The notes: a model not told the origin generated them from the sequence alone. A stretch of 64,000 bases of DNA from Pseudomonas sp. LBUM920 (GCF_003852315.1 NZ_CP027762.1:3515501-3579500), one strand, 5' to 3'. Positions 35,347-44,213 are shown, counted from the first letter of the stretch. Numbers and translations are program-made.

Positions 35347-35360
35347 TGAAGGATCCTTCA
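35347..35360. promoter_or_regulatory. Probable TetR operator (TGAAGGATCCTTCA)
   Basis: A perfect 14-bp palindrome in the short gap between the divergent TetR (start 35326) and aldo/keto reductase (start near 35399) genes. Dyads of this length and position are normal for TetR dimers controlling both directions. Confidence 0.68.
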
Positions 35361-35398
35361 TATTAGAGCCTTACTCAGATGAAGCAAGGGTGATGGCT

Positions 35399-36265
35399 AT
35401 GACGGGCTTGGCAAACAGCGGCACCTTCACATTGGGCGACCGCCAGGTAAACCGCATCGGTTACGGCGCGATGCAATTGGCAGGCCCCGGCGTATTCGGC
35501 CCGCCCAAGGATCGAGCGGCCGCGCTGGCCGTACTGCGCGAGGCCGTCGAAGCCGGCGTGAACCACATCGACACCAGCGACTTCTACGGGCCGCATATCA
35601 CCAATCAGCTGATTCGCGAGGCGCTGCACCCTTACCGCGATGACCTCACCCTCGTCACCAAGATCGGTGCCCGCCGTGACAGCGAAGGTGGCTGGCATGC
35701 CGCGCCTTCGAGGGAAGCGCTGATACAGGCCGTGCATGACAACCTGCGCAACCTGGGCCTGGATGTACTGGACGTGGTCAATTTCCGCGCGTCCCACAAC
35801 CTGATGGGCCCCGGCGAAGGCTCGAACGAAGCGCCATTGACTGCGCTGGCAGAACTGCAACAGCAAGGCCTGGTGCGCCATATCGGCATCAGCAACGTGA
35901 CGCCGACGCAGGTGGCCGAGGCGCGCAACATCGTCAAGTTCGTGTGCGTGCAGAACCTGTACAACATCGCGCATCAGCACGATAACGCCCTGATCGACGA
36001 GCTGGCACAGCAAGGCATTGCCTACGTGCCGTTCTTCCCGCTGGGCGGTTTCACACCGGTGCAGTCATCGACACTGACGCGTGTTGCACAGCGGCTGGGC
36101 GTGACGCCCAAGCAGCTGGCGCTGGCGTGGCTGCTGCATCGCTCACCGAACATTTTGCTGATTCCCGGCACCTCGTCGGTGGCGCACTTGCATGAAAACC
36201 TGGCGGTGGGCGAACTGGTATTGACCGATGAGACTGTCGCTGAGCTGAATGCCATCGCACACTGA
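35399..36265 (+). CDS. Aldo/keto reductase
   Basis: 288 residues from the ATG at 35399 (AAGG 9 bases before; ATG at 35393 also possible, and the frame extends to 35330). The (beta/alpha)8 fold shows the AKR marks: Asp and Tyr in NHIDTSDFYGP, catalytic Lys in LVTKIGARR, and NADPH-binding IPGTSSVAHLHENL near the end. It reduces aldehydes or ketones with NADPH. The divergent TetR gene and palindrome suggest induction by a carbonyl or related toxic compound. Confidence 0.88.
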   Translation: MTGLANSGTFTLGDRQVNRIGYGAMQLAGPGVFGPPKDRAAALAVLREAVEAGVNHIDTSDFYGPHITNQLIREALHPYRDDLTLVTKIGARRDSEGGWHAAPSREALIQAVHDNLRNLGLDVLDVVNFRASHNLMGPGEGSNEAPLTALAELQQQGLVRHIGISNVTPTQVAEARNIVKFVCVQNLYNIAHQHDNALIDELAQQGIAYVPFFPLGGFTPVQSSTLTRVAQRLGVTPKQLALAWLLHRSPNILLIPGTSSVAHLHENLAVGELVLTDETVAELNAIAH

Positions 36266-36273
36266 ACCACCCG

Positions 36274-36723
36274 CTATGTGGGCATCCCGTCATCGAGCCG
36301 GCGTGCCCTTTCGCCAAGTCTTTCGACCAGCCTGACCAAATAACCGTCCGGGTCCTGCACGAGAAACTCACGCTGCCCGACCTCGACCTCACCGGCCCTG
36401 TACCAGACATCCTCGCAGGGTTTGAACACGGGATACGCCACAGCATCGAGCCGCTCAATGAGCGGACCAACCGCCGCCACATGAATCTGCAGATTCATGC
36501 CGCGCCCCAGCGGCAGGTCCAATGCCGCCGTTTGCCACTGATTGGCGCGCGGGTCGATTTGCTCGAGCATCACCTGCGCGCCGTTGAGGTCAAGGTAGGC
36601 AAAGCCTTCTTCCAAACGCTGGTAAGCCACCGTGAAGCCAACCCATGACACCCAGAATTCGAGGCTGGCATTCAGGTCAGTGACCATCAATTCCGGGACC
36701 AGCTTATTTCTTTGCATCATCAT
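36274..36723 (-). CDS. Bleomycin-resistance-like VOC protein
   Basis: 149 residues. The VOC pattern LVPELMVTDLNASLEFWVSWVGFTVAYQR, followed by FAYLDLNGAQVMLEQ and REFLVQDPDGYLVRLVERLG, matches the bleomycin-binding/glyoxalase superfamily. It might sequester a bleomycin-type drug or act on a small metabolite. Its start overlaps the stop of the upstream HIT gene by 4 bases (ATGA), so the two are translationally coupled. Three consecutive ATG codons occur at the start. Confidence 0.8.
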   Translation of the reverse strand: MMMQRNKLVPELMVTDLNASLEFWVSWVGFTVAYQRLEEGFAYLDLNGAQVMLEQIDPRANQWQTAALDLPLGRGMNLQIHVAAVGPLIERLDAVAYPVFKPCEDVWYRAGEVEVGQREFLVQDPDGYLVRLVERLGERARRLDDGMPT

Positions 36724-37166
36724 CCTGCGTCCAGTGTGGAGGTCAGCAATTGCGCGAGCTTCTTGCGCAGGTCACCGTGCTGCTCTTCAGCGTAAGGCGG
36801 TGCCGTTTTCCAGTCGTAGAACCATGCGGGCATCGTGCGCTTGTCGTCCGGCTCGGTGGCGTAGCGAGGGAAAATATGGCTGTGCAACTGCGGCTCCGAG
36901 TTTCCCAGAATCTCGTAATTAATGCGCAACGCACCGGTGGCGGCCAACAGGGCATCGCCCATGCGCGCCATGTCGAGCAGGTAGGCAGCGCGGGCGTTGG
37001 CGTCCAGGTCATTGAGGCTGGCGACCACGGGATCGGGCAGCAGCAGGCAGTAACCGGGCAAAAACTGTACGTCGCCCATGACCGCCCAACCCGAGGCCAT
37101 GCGGCAGATAACCTTGTCGTTGGCACCCTTGCGGGCCAGTTCTACGCGGTGTGAAATCAGCGGCAT
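36720..37166 (-). CDS. HIT-family hydrolase
   Basis: 148 residues. The histidine-triad motif appears as QLHSHIFPRY near residue 93. The first His of the usual HxHxH is Gln, but the central nucleophilic His is kept, as in some diadenosine-polyphosphate hydrolases. The N-terminal DVQFLPGYCLLLPDPVVAS is also typical. It probably cleaves nucleotide phosphoramidates or dinucleotide polyphosphates. Coupled to the VOC gene downstream. Confidence 0.82.
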   Translation of the reverse strand: MPLISHRVELARKGANDKVICRMASGWAVMGDVQFLPGYCLLLPDPVVASLNDLDANARAAYLLDMARMGDALLAATGALRINYEILGNSEPQLHSHIFPRYATEPDDKRTMPAWFYDWKTAPPYAEEQHGDLRKKLAQLLTSTLDAG

Positions 37167-37339
37167 GCATTGTCCTTAATGACGCAGGCAAGAAAGTGAC
37201 AGGCTATGTGAATCGGGCGCATCCATGCAAACATAGGCCGGGCTGACGCTGTTAGCCCAGCAACCGAACGGGTGCACGCCCTGCCGACTGACGAGTGACT
37301 CCGATAAACATTGCAGCGCAGCCAACGTGGAATAGCCCG

Positions 37340-37984
37340 ATGCGAATGACCTGTCTGCATACCGCTTCCAGCAATATCAAGGTCTTCGATGCCGCCGCAG
37401 ACAAGCTGGGGATCGCGCCCAACGTTCTGCATCATGAAGTGCGCGCAGACCTGCTCGCCGCCGCCGAACAGGCCGGTGGCCTGACCGTGGACATTGCCAA
37501 CGCAACCGCCTCGGCACTGCGCCTGCTCGCGCTTGAGGCCGACGCCGTGGTGCTCACCTGCTCGACCTTGGGCCCGGTGGTCGACGGGCTTTCACCAGGC
37601 ACAGCCATTTTACGTACTGACCAGGCACTGGCCTTCGCGGCGGTTCAGGCAGGCGGCAACATCGCCGTCCTGTGCGCCGTGGAAACGACACTGGAACCCA
37701 CCGCTCGCCTGTTCCGGCAGGCCGCGCAACTCACCCGCGCGTCGGTGGATGTGCAATGGGTGCCAGGCGCGTGGGCGCTGTTTAAGGCAGGCGATCTGGA
37801 CGGCTACCTGGCCGTCATCGCGGACGCGGCCAATCGCGCCTATACGAACGGCGCGTCCACCGTTGCACTGGCCCAAGCCTCCATGAGTGGCGCCGCCGCG
37901 CGGGTAACCGCAGGGCCGCCGCCCCTCACCAGCCCGACGGCAGGCCTGAGTGCCGCCCTGCAAATCCTCCTCAAGGGTCGATGA
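37340..37984 (+). CDS. Asp/Glu racemase-like protein
   Basis: 214 residues from the ATG at 37340; a longer frame reaches 37295. One catalytic Cys lies in VLTCSTLGP (about residue 73). The second Cys expected in Asp/Glu/hydantoin racemases is replaced in STVALAQASMSG, so it may work by a one-base mechanism, like arylmalonate decarboxylase, or not racemise at all. LAQASM is a recurring variant in this superfamily. No partner gene is linked. Confidence 0.75.
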   Translation: MRMTCLHTASSNIKVFDAAADKLGIAPNVLHHEVRADLLAAAEQAGGLTVDIANATASALRLLALEADAVVLTCSTLGPVVDGLSPGTAILRTDQALAFAAVQAGGNIAVLCAVETTLEPTARLFRQAAQLTRASVDVQWVPGAWALFKAGDLDGYLAVIADAANRAYTNGASTVALAQASMSGAAARVTAGPPPLTSPTAGLSAALQILLKGR

Positions 37985-37994
37985 CGGGCGGCAG

Positions 37995-39497
37995 TTAGCA
38001 GGCCTTTTCCGGCAGCACCGGCGATAGCCCGACCTGCAACAAGTAAGCCTCCAGCGATTGGATGCTGCTCGACGAAACAATCGCGCCGACATAGCCATCG
38101 GGACGCACCAGCACCCACTCGCCAGGCGCCAGTTCGTAAGCGTCTTGAAACTGCCCTTGCTCATCGATTACCTCACCGTGTGCATCGATGAGGTGGATAT
38201 GCAGCCCCGCCCGAGGCGACACCAAACCGGGTGCAACGCCGTATCCCAACAGCGTCCAATGCGCGCCCTTGAACAGATCAAACAGGCGCAGTGATTGCCC
38301 GCCGGCACCACGCAGTCGCGCATCCGGCGCACGGTTGCCGACGCGTTCGGCGTGCCCCAGCGCGAGTGACGATTGCGGGTAACCGAGGTCGAGTTGATGC
38401 ACGTCCCTGCCCCGGCGCATGTCGCCGCGTTGCATGCCCTGGAGCAACTGGGTCGACAAGCCCAGCACCGAAGCAGCTATCGGGCGCCGCTCTTGTTCGT
38501 AAGTGTCGAGCAGCGTTTCAGGTGCACCGTTGGCCACCGCCGCCAGTTTCCAGCCCAGGTTGTAGGCATCCTGCACGCTGGTGTTGAGCCCTTGACCGCC
38601 GGTGGGTGGATGAATGTGCGCAGCGTCGCCGACCAAAAATACCTGGCCGACGCGGTAGTGATCGGCCAAGCGGGCATTCATGCTGTAGGCCGACGCCCAG
38701 GACACGGCGTGCACCTGGATGTCATCGCGCCCGGTGCGTTTTGCGATGAATGCCGTCAGCCCCTGGGCGCTGAGGTCGACCTGAGCCTCGAGCGCAATTG
38801 GCGCCTGAATCTGGAACAGCTCGGTGCCGGCCAGAGGGCACACGGCGACCTGCCGTAGCAGGTCGCCTTCACCGAAGCGGTGCCAGCAGTCCCGCGTAAG
38901 CCCCGACAACTGCACATCGGCGACCAGCGCACGCACGCCCAGCGTCTTACCCGCAAACCCGATTTCAAGGGCGTGACGCACAAAACTGCGGCCGCCGTCG
39001 GCGCCCACCAACCAGCGCGCACGCACTGATTGCGTGCCTGCCGCGCTGGCCAGTTGTACGCTGACGCCCTCGTCATCCTGTTCGAATGCCACCAGCTCGC
39101 AGCCAAACTCCGGCCGATGACCGAGCTCGAGCAAGCGTTCGCGCATCACGCGTTCGGTCAGAAATTGCGGCACCATCAACGGTTGTTGATACGGCTCGGC
39201 CGCCGTCGAGGCGTTGCGCTCGATGGAATCGGCCTCGGTGTAGCTGCCATCGTCGCGGTAGCGCCGCTCAGTCGGATAGACTCCACCCACGGCGAACAGG
39301 CGATCCAGAATCCCGAGGTCTTCGAAAACTTCCTGTGACCGCGGCTGGATGCCCTTGCCACGCGAGCCGTGAAAAGGCTCGGCGTTTTTCTCGACCAGGC
39401 GGAACGTGATACCCCGTCGCGCCAAGTCGATCGCCAGGGTCAGACCGGCCGCGCCGGCACCGCAAATCACTACATCGACAGCGCATCGCTCGTTCAT
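37995..39497 (-). CDS. FAD-dependent aromatic hydroxylase
   Basis: 500 residues from the ATG at 39497 (AGGTGATCC site). Class A flavoprotein monooxygenase: FAD loop VVICGAGAAGLTLAIDLARRG near residue 10, the middle DG motif RARWLVGADGGRSFVR, and the GD motif VFLVGDAAHIHPPTGGQGLN near 285. The long C-terminal thioredoxin-like domain is as in 3-(3-hydroxyphenyl)propionate and pentachlorophenol hydroxylases. Divergent from a MarR regulator with two dyads in the gap, so probably induced by its aromatic substrate. Confidence 0.88.
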   Translation of the reverse strand: MNERCAVDVVICGAGAAGLTLAIDLARRGITFRLVEKNAEPFHGSRGKGIQPRSQEVFEDLGILDRLFAVGGVYPTERRYRDDGSYTEADSIERNASTAAEPYQQPLMVPQFLTERVMRERLLELGHRPEFGCELVAFEQDDEGVSVQLASAAGTQSVRARWLVGADGGRSFVRHALEIGFAGKTLGVRALVADVQLSGLTRDCWHRFGEGDLLRQVAVCPLAGTELFQIQAPIALEAQVDLSAQGLTAFIAKRTGRDDIQVHAVSWASAYSMNARLADHYRVGQVFLVGDAAHIHPPTGGQGLNTSVQDAYNLGWKLAAVANGAPETLLDTYEQERRPIAASVLGLSTQLLQGMQRGDMRRGRDVHQLDLGYPQSSLALGHAERVGNRAPDARLRGAGGQSLRLFDLFKGAHWTLLGYGVAPGLVSPRAGLHIHLIDAHGEVIDEQGQFQDAYELAPGEWVLVRPDGYVGAIVSSSSIQSLEAYLLQVGLSPVLPEKAC

Positions 39498-39508
39498 ACG
39501 GATCACCT

Positions 39509-39529
39509 ATATGTGCAATACGCACATAT
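39509..39529. promoter_or_regulatory. Probable MarR operator, site 1
   Basis: Perfect inverted repeat with arms ATATGTGC and GCACATAT around AATAC, 12 bases before the FAD hydroxylase start at 39497. The right arm recurs in site 2. Confidence 0.7.
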
Positions 39530-39546
39530 TAAGACGGAGAGACACA

Positions 39547-40044
39547 GTGTCAACAAAAAGCGTGCAAAACGCACATATGAGCGCACAACTGCGTGACTTG
39601 CACGGCTCGCTCGTGGAGATCGTTGGGGTGATGAACCGCCCGCAGCGTGACGAAGCCATGGTGCGCGAGGCCGGGATTTCCCTGGACCGCGCGTTGTTTC
39701 CGCTGCTGGTGCTGGTTGAGCGGCTGGGCCCGATTGGCGTGGTCGAACTGGCCGACCGCGTGGGCCGCGACTACACCACCGTGAGCCGCCAAGTGGCAAA
39801 ACTGGAAAGCCTTGGCCTGATCCTGCGCCAGGAAAGTGCCGTGGACCGGCGTGTACGCGAGTCAGTCATCACCGAAAAGGGCAAGGCGATGACCGACCGC
39901 GTGGATGACGCCCGCGAGCGCATGGGTGTGTCGATCTTCTCGACCTGGGAGGAAGGCGATTTCGAAAACCTGGTACGCCTGATGCGCAAATTCGCCGAGG
40001 ACATCAAGGACGATTCGATACGGGCAACCAAAGGTCTACGCTGA
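39547..40044 (+). CDS. MarR-family regulator with GTG start
   Basis: 165 residues from the GTG at 39547, which has a GGAG site 10 bases upstream; the frame is open to 39406 through the operator and the hydroxylase 5' end. An ATG at 39577 lacks a good site. The winged helix spans about 55-115 (GVVELADRVGRDYTTVSRQVAKLESLGLI, then a wing DRRVRESVI). It is divergent from the FAD hydroxylase. One probable operator lies inside its first codons, so binding could block both initiation and elongation. Confidence 0.88.
   Translation: MSTKSVQNAHMSAQLRDLHGSLVEIVGVMNRPQRDEAMVREAGISLDRALFPLLVLVERLGPIGVVELADRVGRDYTTVSRQVAKLESLGLILRQESAVDRRVRESVITEKGKAMTDRVDDARERMGVSIFSTWEEGDFENLVRLMRKFAEDIKDDSIRATKGLR
39558..39578. 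promoter_or_regulatory. Probable MarR operator, site 2
   Basis: Imperfect dyad with GTGC and GCACATAT around AAAAC, the same spacing as site 1 with a decayed left arm. It overlaps the first codons of the MarR gene, a position suited to autoregulation. Confidence 0.55.
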
Positions 40045-40061
40045 CAACCCTCGGGCAAGGG

Positions 40062-40748
40062 TCACCAGGGTAACGTCACGCCGTGCCGATCCGTGAACGT
40101 CAGGCCGGGCACACCGGCGTGCCCTTCCACGGTGTCCACCACCCGCGGGATGCTTTCGCCGATCTCGAGCAGCGCACCGGGGCCGCCCATTTGCGTGCGC
40201 ACCCAGCCGGGCGCGACCAGCAGATAGGCCAGGGAGTCGCCCTGATGGCGGCTATAAAAGGTCTTCATCAACATATTCAAGGCGGCCTTGCTGGCGCTGT
40301 ACAACTCCCATTGGCCGCGGTTGCCTGCAACGCTGCCGAGTTCCGATGACATCACTGCCACGACGCCGTTGCGCTCGACATTGCCATGAAACAGCTCGAC
40401 CGCGCGCATCGGGCTCAACGCATTGGTGAGCAGCATGTCGACAAAGTCCTGTTCGTCGACCTGCAGCGTGTTCAACTCATTGGCTTTGCAGATGCCCGCA
40501 TTGATAAACAGCGTGTTCAGGCGATAGGCCGCCAACCGGCCCTGCAGCGCACGCACCGACGCCAGGTCGGCGATGTCGACGTGCTCAAGGGTCAATTGCT
40601 TGGGGTAACAAATCTTCAGGTTCTCCAACGGCGCGCAATCGCTGCGGTACGTAGCAATGACGTGGTGACCGCGTGCGCAATATTCTTCGGCGAGGGCCAG
40701 GCCGAGCCCACGTGAAGCGCCGAGGATCAAACAGGTTTTGTGGCTCAT
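40062..40748 (-). CDS. Short-chain dehydrogenase/reductase
   Basis: 228 residues. NAD(P) loop ILGASRGLGLALA (about 8-20), INAG near 83, and the catalytic pair YSASK (about 149-153) mark a classical SDR. The reaction and substrate are unknown. Its 3' end faces the end of the MarR gene 17 bases away. No obvious operon partner. Confidence 0.88.
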   Translation of the reverse strand: MSHKTCLILGASRGLGLALAEEYCARGHHVIATYRSDCAPLENLKICYPKQLTLEHVDIADLASVRALQGRLAAYRLNTLFINAGICKANELNTLQVDEQDFVDMLLTNALSPMRAVELFHGNVERNGVVAVMSSELGSVAGNRGQWELYSASKAALNMLMKTFYSRHQGDSLAYLLVAPGWVRTQMGGPGALLEIGESIPRVVDTVEGHAGVPGLTFTDRHGVTLPW

Positions 40749-40899
40749 GACAACGTTCCTTCACACTTGGCTGACAGGCCGGCAGTGAAACATCGCGCTT
40801 GGCGCGCCTTCAATATCCCGACCGTCATGGGGCAAGTGCTGCCACGTCATCAATCGAATGAGCATGTTCTGCCGCTCGCACCCCCAGAACAAACACTAT

Positions 40900-40916
40900 T
40901 TTTGTTGTACACAAAA
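40900..40916. promoter_or_regulatory. AT-rich inverted repeat
   Basis: Arms TTTTGT and ACAAAA around TGTAC in an AT-rich patch between the SDR and the chemoreceptor remnant. Could be a repressor site for the SDR gene or a relic; there is no further support. Confidence 0.3.
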
Positions 40917-40957
40917 TACTGCTAAAGATTTACCACCTCCGAGCCGAAACAAGCACC

Positions 40958-41142
40958 TGCAGATTTCCGCCGCCGCCGAGGAGCAACACAGCGTCGCCGA
41001 AGAGATCAACCGGCACATCCAGCAGATCTATGACGAGGCGCGACTGGTCGAAAGCCTGGCCCATTCAGCCCAGGACGATTCGGGGCGATTGGCAGGTTTG
41101 TCGGATGAGCTGAACGCCTTGGTGGGACGCTTCAAGTCCTAA
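40958..41142 (+). pseudogene. C-terminal remnant of a methyl-accepting chemotaxis protein
   Basis: The frame reads LQISAAAEEQHSVAEEINRHIQQI, then AQDDSGRLAGLSDELNALVGRFKS, the last ~60 residues of a methyl-accepting chemotaxis protein (signalling-domain end with AEEQ...VAEEIN and the LVGRFK tail). No periplasmic domain, HAMP or hairpin tip occurs upstream; the 94-residue frame begins at an unrelated ATG at 40858. Its end overlaps the convergent hydrolase stop by 4 bases. Best read as a deletion remnant. Confidence 0.7.
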
Positions 41143-41939
41143 AGCCTGCGACTTTGGAAGTCTGCAATCTGCTGCCACATCGCCGCCGGATTGGAATACA
41201 TCGGAAAGTGCCCGCACTGGGCAATCGGCGCCAGGCGCACGCCATTGGCCTGGATGTGCGGCAAGTAGGACAGCGTGGCGTTCTGCTCGCCGTACATGAA
41301 CATCGTCGGGCACGGCAGCCCGAGGAACTTGTCCATCAGGTCGGCGTGGTCAGACAGCTCGACCATCGACGCGAAGATCCCGCGCACTGCGCCGGCTCGG
41401 ACTTTATGGCGCAGGCTCGCCGAATACAGCGCGCTGGCATACGCCGGTGCCTGGCGCGTGCGGTCGATGAAAGCGCTGAAAAACGCATCGGGATCATCGG
41501 CCGGGAAATCGACGATTTGCCGGCTGAGGAAACAATCCTCGGGGGCGATATTGCCTTCGATGTCGGTGAAGCTCAGTACCCGCTCCGGAAAACGATGCGC
41601 AAGCAGCAATGCGGTCAAACCGCCCATCGAGTGGCCCACCAGATGGAAGCGCTCGACATTGAAATGCTCCAGCACCTGCAAAGCCGTCTCCAGCAGGAAG
41701 GGAATGCAAATCTTCGACAGATCGGCGCACTCGCTTTCACCGCAACCGGGCGCGTCAAAAGCGACAACGGCATGCCCGTCGAACGCTGGCTGCAGGACGA
41801 TATCGGCGTAGTCTTCCTTGGTCGAACCAAACCCATGCAAAAACACAATGGGCGCGCGCGTGCCACTGCGATACAGCGCAGCGATGCTCAACGCAACGCC
41901 GTCTACCGTCAGCGGCACAGCGGTGTGGACAAACGACAT
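41139..41939 (-). CDS. Alpha/beta hydrolase
   Basis: 266 residues from the ATG at 41939 (AAGGAGTGCCCACC). The nucleophile elbow GHSMGG (Ser near 108), the oxyanion HGFGS loop, and the final His in IAQCGHFPMYSN form the catalytic set, with Asp likely in the EQN/ED segment. A typical serine ester or epoxide-type hydrolase; the exact substrate cannot be read. It overlaps the chemoreceptor remnant at its 3' end. Confidence 0.87.
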   Translation of the reverse strand: MSFVHTAVPLTVDGVALSIAALYRSGTRAPIVFLHGFGSTKEDYADIVLQPAFDGHAVVAFDAPGCGESECADLSKICIPFLLETALQVLEHFNVERFHLVGHSMGGLTALLLAHRFPERVLSFTDIEGNIAPEDCFLSRQIVDFPADDPDAFFSAFIDRTRQAPAYASALYSASLRHKVRAGAVRGIFASMVELSDHADLMDKFLGLPCPTMFMYGEQNATLSYLPHIQANGVRLAPIAQCGHFPMYSNPAAMWQQIADFQSRRL

Positions 41940-42019
41940 GGTGGGCACTCCTTGAACAGACAGGCGGCGCATTTCAAGGCTTTCCCGGCCTTATGTAAAT
42001 GACGGATAACAGAACAGAC

Positions 42020-42922
42020 TCATACGCCAATCGTATGAGCCTGCAAGTGCGCGATCACCTTCGTGACCAATGGATTGGGCCGTTCGCTATTCCACGCCAC
42101 CGCCGTCGTCACCACGTTGAGCTTTTGTGTCAACGCGCGCAGCACCACATTGGCCGGTGCAAGTTTCTTCAGGGACGCCGGCACCAGGGCGATGCCCTGG
42201 CCACAGCTGACGAACGCGATTTGCGATGCCACGGAACGCACCTCATGCAGCACGCGCGGCGAAAACCCGCTGGCGCGACACGTGGCGATCAGGTTGTCGA
42301 AATACACCGGGCTGACCCTGCGCGAGAACATCACCAGTGGCTCGCTGGCCAGGCTCGACAGACTGATGCGAGTGCGCGCTGCCAGCGGGTGGTCGCTGGG
42401 CAAGGCCACCATCAGGCGATCCTCGAGCAATGGCAGCGACTGGATCGCGGGGCCCAGGTCGCCGTCGAGCCGCGCAAAGGCCAGGTCGATATCCCCCGCC
42501 TCCAGAGCGGGCACGGCCTCGACACTGTCAATCTCGCGCACCGACACGGTGAGGTGCGGGTAGTGCTGTTTGAGTTGGTTGATCAACCCCGGCAACACAT
42601 CAAACATCGCCGTGGAAATCGCGCCAATGGTGAGCAGGCCAGACTGCCCCGCCACCGCCTCCTCGACCGCCAGCTCCAGGCGTTCCAACTGCTCGGCGAA
42701 CTTGCGCACCGCCGGCAGGATCGCCGCGCCCACCGGCGTGAGTTTGGCGCCGCGCCGCGAGCGTTCGAACAAGGTGACCTTGAGCGCCTGTTCCAGCACC
42801 TGGATCTGCTCGCTCAACGGCGGTTGCGACATGCCCAGGCGCTTGGCGGCACGGCCGAAATTCTGTTCTTCGGCAACGGCGAGGAACAGCCAGAGGTGGC
42901 GAATCAGGCGAAAGTTGATCAT
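42020..42922 (-). CDS. LysR-family regulator
   Basis: 300 residues from the ATG at 42922; an extension to 43030 would overlap the previous gene. The winged helix is FLAVAEEQNFGRAAKRLGMSQPPLSEQIQVLE (residues ~11-42), followed by the effector domain with GDIDLAFARLDG and FVSCGQGIALVPASL. BenM/CatM-like in outline. It sits 44 bases downstream of the nucleotidyltransferase gene on the same strand and may be at the end of that transcript. Its target is not obvious. Confidence 0.87.
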   Translation of the reverse strand: MINFRLIRHLWLFLAVAEEQNFGRAAKRLGMSQPPLSEQIQVLEQALKVTLFERSRRGAKLTPVGAAILPAVRKFAEQLERLELAVEEAVAGQSGLLTIGAISTAMFDVLPGLINQLKQHYPHLTVSVREIDSVEAVPALEAGDIDLAFARLDGDLGPAIQSLPLLEDRLMVALPSDHPLAARTRISLSSLASEPLVMFSRRVSPVYFDNLIATCRASGFSPRVLHEVRSVASQIAFVSCGQGIALVPASLKKLAPANVVLRALTQKLNVVTTAVAWNSERPNPLVTKVIAHLQAHTIGV

Positions 42923-42966
42923 AGGCTCGGCGTATGCAAAGTGAAGTTGAGCGCCAATATACCTAT

Positions 42967-43737
42967 CTAAACCTGCTCTGAAACCATCCAGCTGACAAAG
43001 GCCTGCAGGCGCGCGGAAAACGCCGCGCATTCGGCACTCGGGTTGCGCGCTTCAAACAGGAAGTAGGCGATCTGGACACGCATCGACGGGTAATACTGCA
43101 CGAACAACGCCACGTGCTCTTCAAGGGTTTGCGGCCAGCCCGACGCATCTGCCGCGCGCAGAATGTGCGTCGACCGAATCAACTTGCGCGCCGCTTCGCG
43201 TTGCAGGCAAAGCCGCTCGGGTGGCGAGCTGGCGTGTTCAATGCGTGTGAGGTAACCGCTCAACACCGGCTCGAAGTCAGCATTGAGCGCCATGGCGATG
43301 TCACGTGAGGGCCGAAACGGCTCGAAGCGCAGCGACAGATCATCGCCCCACACGCAACGACAATGGTGCTTGAGCCAGAAGCCCCAGCGGTTGCGGTTCT
43401 CGGGCGCCAGCACCTCGGCGCGGTGGCCGATGTCGAAGTCGATCTTGCTCACCACCTCGTGGCGTTGCTCCAGGGCCTGGCGCAGCTGTTCCAGCGCCTC
43501 AAGCACGTGCGCATCCGGCGGATCAGTCAGCACCAGCGTCACATCAAGGTCGGACTCGCCTGGGCTGGCATCGCCCCTCGCCACACTGCCGTAGAGGTAA
43601 AGGCTGTGCAAACCCAGCCCTGCGCCTGCCAGAGACTCGCGCACATCGGCCAGCAGCGGTTGGAATTGAGCTTGAATGGGCGCATCGGCAATGATCAGCA
43701 CACAACCATTGGCATCGACACCTTGAGGCGCGCTCAT
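42967..43737 (-). CDS. Nucleotidyltransferase-domain protein
   Basis: 256 residues. An NTase-fold core occurs near residues 45-70: LYLYGSVARGDASPGESDLDVTLVL gives the GS...DxD metal-binding motif, and a third Asp follows in SKIDFDIGH. The C-terminal half is helical, as in aminoglycoside nucleotidyltransferases, but without their specific motifs. It likely transfers a nucleotide to a small molecule or protein. Its start overlaps the stop of the P-loop kinase gene by 4 bases (ATGA), so the two are translated together. Confidence 0.8.
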   Translation of the reverse strand: MSAPQGVDANGCVLIIADAPIQAQFQPLLADVRESLAGAGLGLHSLYLYGSVARGDASPGESDLDVTLVLTDPPDAHVLEALEQLRQALEQRHEVVSKIDFDIGHRAEVLAPENRNRWGFWLKHHCRCVWGDDLSLRFEPFRPSRDIAMALNADFEPVLSGYLTRIEHASSPPERLCLQREAARKLIRSTHILRAADASGWPQTLEEHVALFVQYYPSMRVQIAYFLFEARNPSAECAAFSARLQAFVSWMVSEQV

Positions 43738-44213
43738 GGGCGATGCACCTCAATCACCAGGCCTTCCGACTCACTGGGCACACAGAAATGGCGCGTGATC
43801 AGGTCGAACTCGGCATCCGTGGCGGCAAAATCATGCTCACCCTGAGCATTGCGCGCATGCAAGCGAGCGCGGCAGGTGGCGTCATCCAGTTCCAGGTAAT
43901 GCAGGCGGTGCGGCGCTTGAGCCGCGTGTGCCAGGCCCAGCAACCATTCACGGTTGGCCAGCGTGTTCGCCGGAAAATCGAGCACCACATTGATGCCTGA
44001 TTGCAGCAGATTGATCACCAACGGCCCCACCACCGCGCGAACACGCTGGGCGCAGCGCAGGTAATCGGCAATCGACACAATCTCACCCGGATAGAGCTGC
44101 GCCAGCCACTGGTCTTCGCTGAGCACAAAGGCCGCGTGTTCGGCGGCCAGGGCTTGAGCCAGGGTGGATTTGCCGGAGGCAATCTTGCCGCACAACAGAT
44201 GCAGGGTTGGCAT
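43734..44213 (-). CDS. P-loop kinase-like ATPase
   Basis: 159 residues from the ATG at 44213; an extension to 44276 is not needed. Walker A is CGKIASGKST at residues ~8-17 and the DFPANT segment (about 83-88) fits a Walker-B/lid-type position, so this is a small-molecule kinase or zeta-toxin/chloramphenicol-phosphotransferase-like protein of the AAA_33 type. Coupled by ATGA to the nucleotidyltransferase gene, with UvsE 41 bases upstream. The pairing of a kinase and an NTase suggests joint modification of one substrate. Confidence 0.8.
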   Translation of the reverse strand: MPTLHLLCGKIASGKSTLAQALAAEHAAFVLSEDQWLAQLYPGEIVSIADYLRCAQRVRAVVGPLVINLLQSGINVVLDFPANTLANREWLLGLAHAAQAPHRLHYLELDDATCRARLHARNAQGEHDFAATDAEFDLITRHFCVPSESEGLVIEVHRP

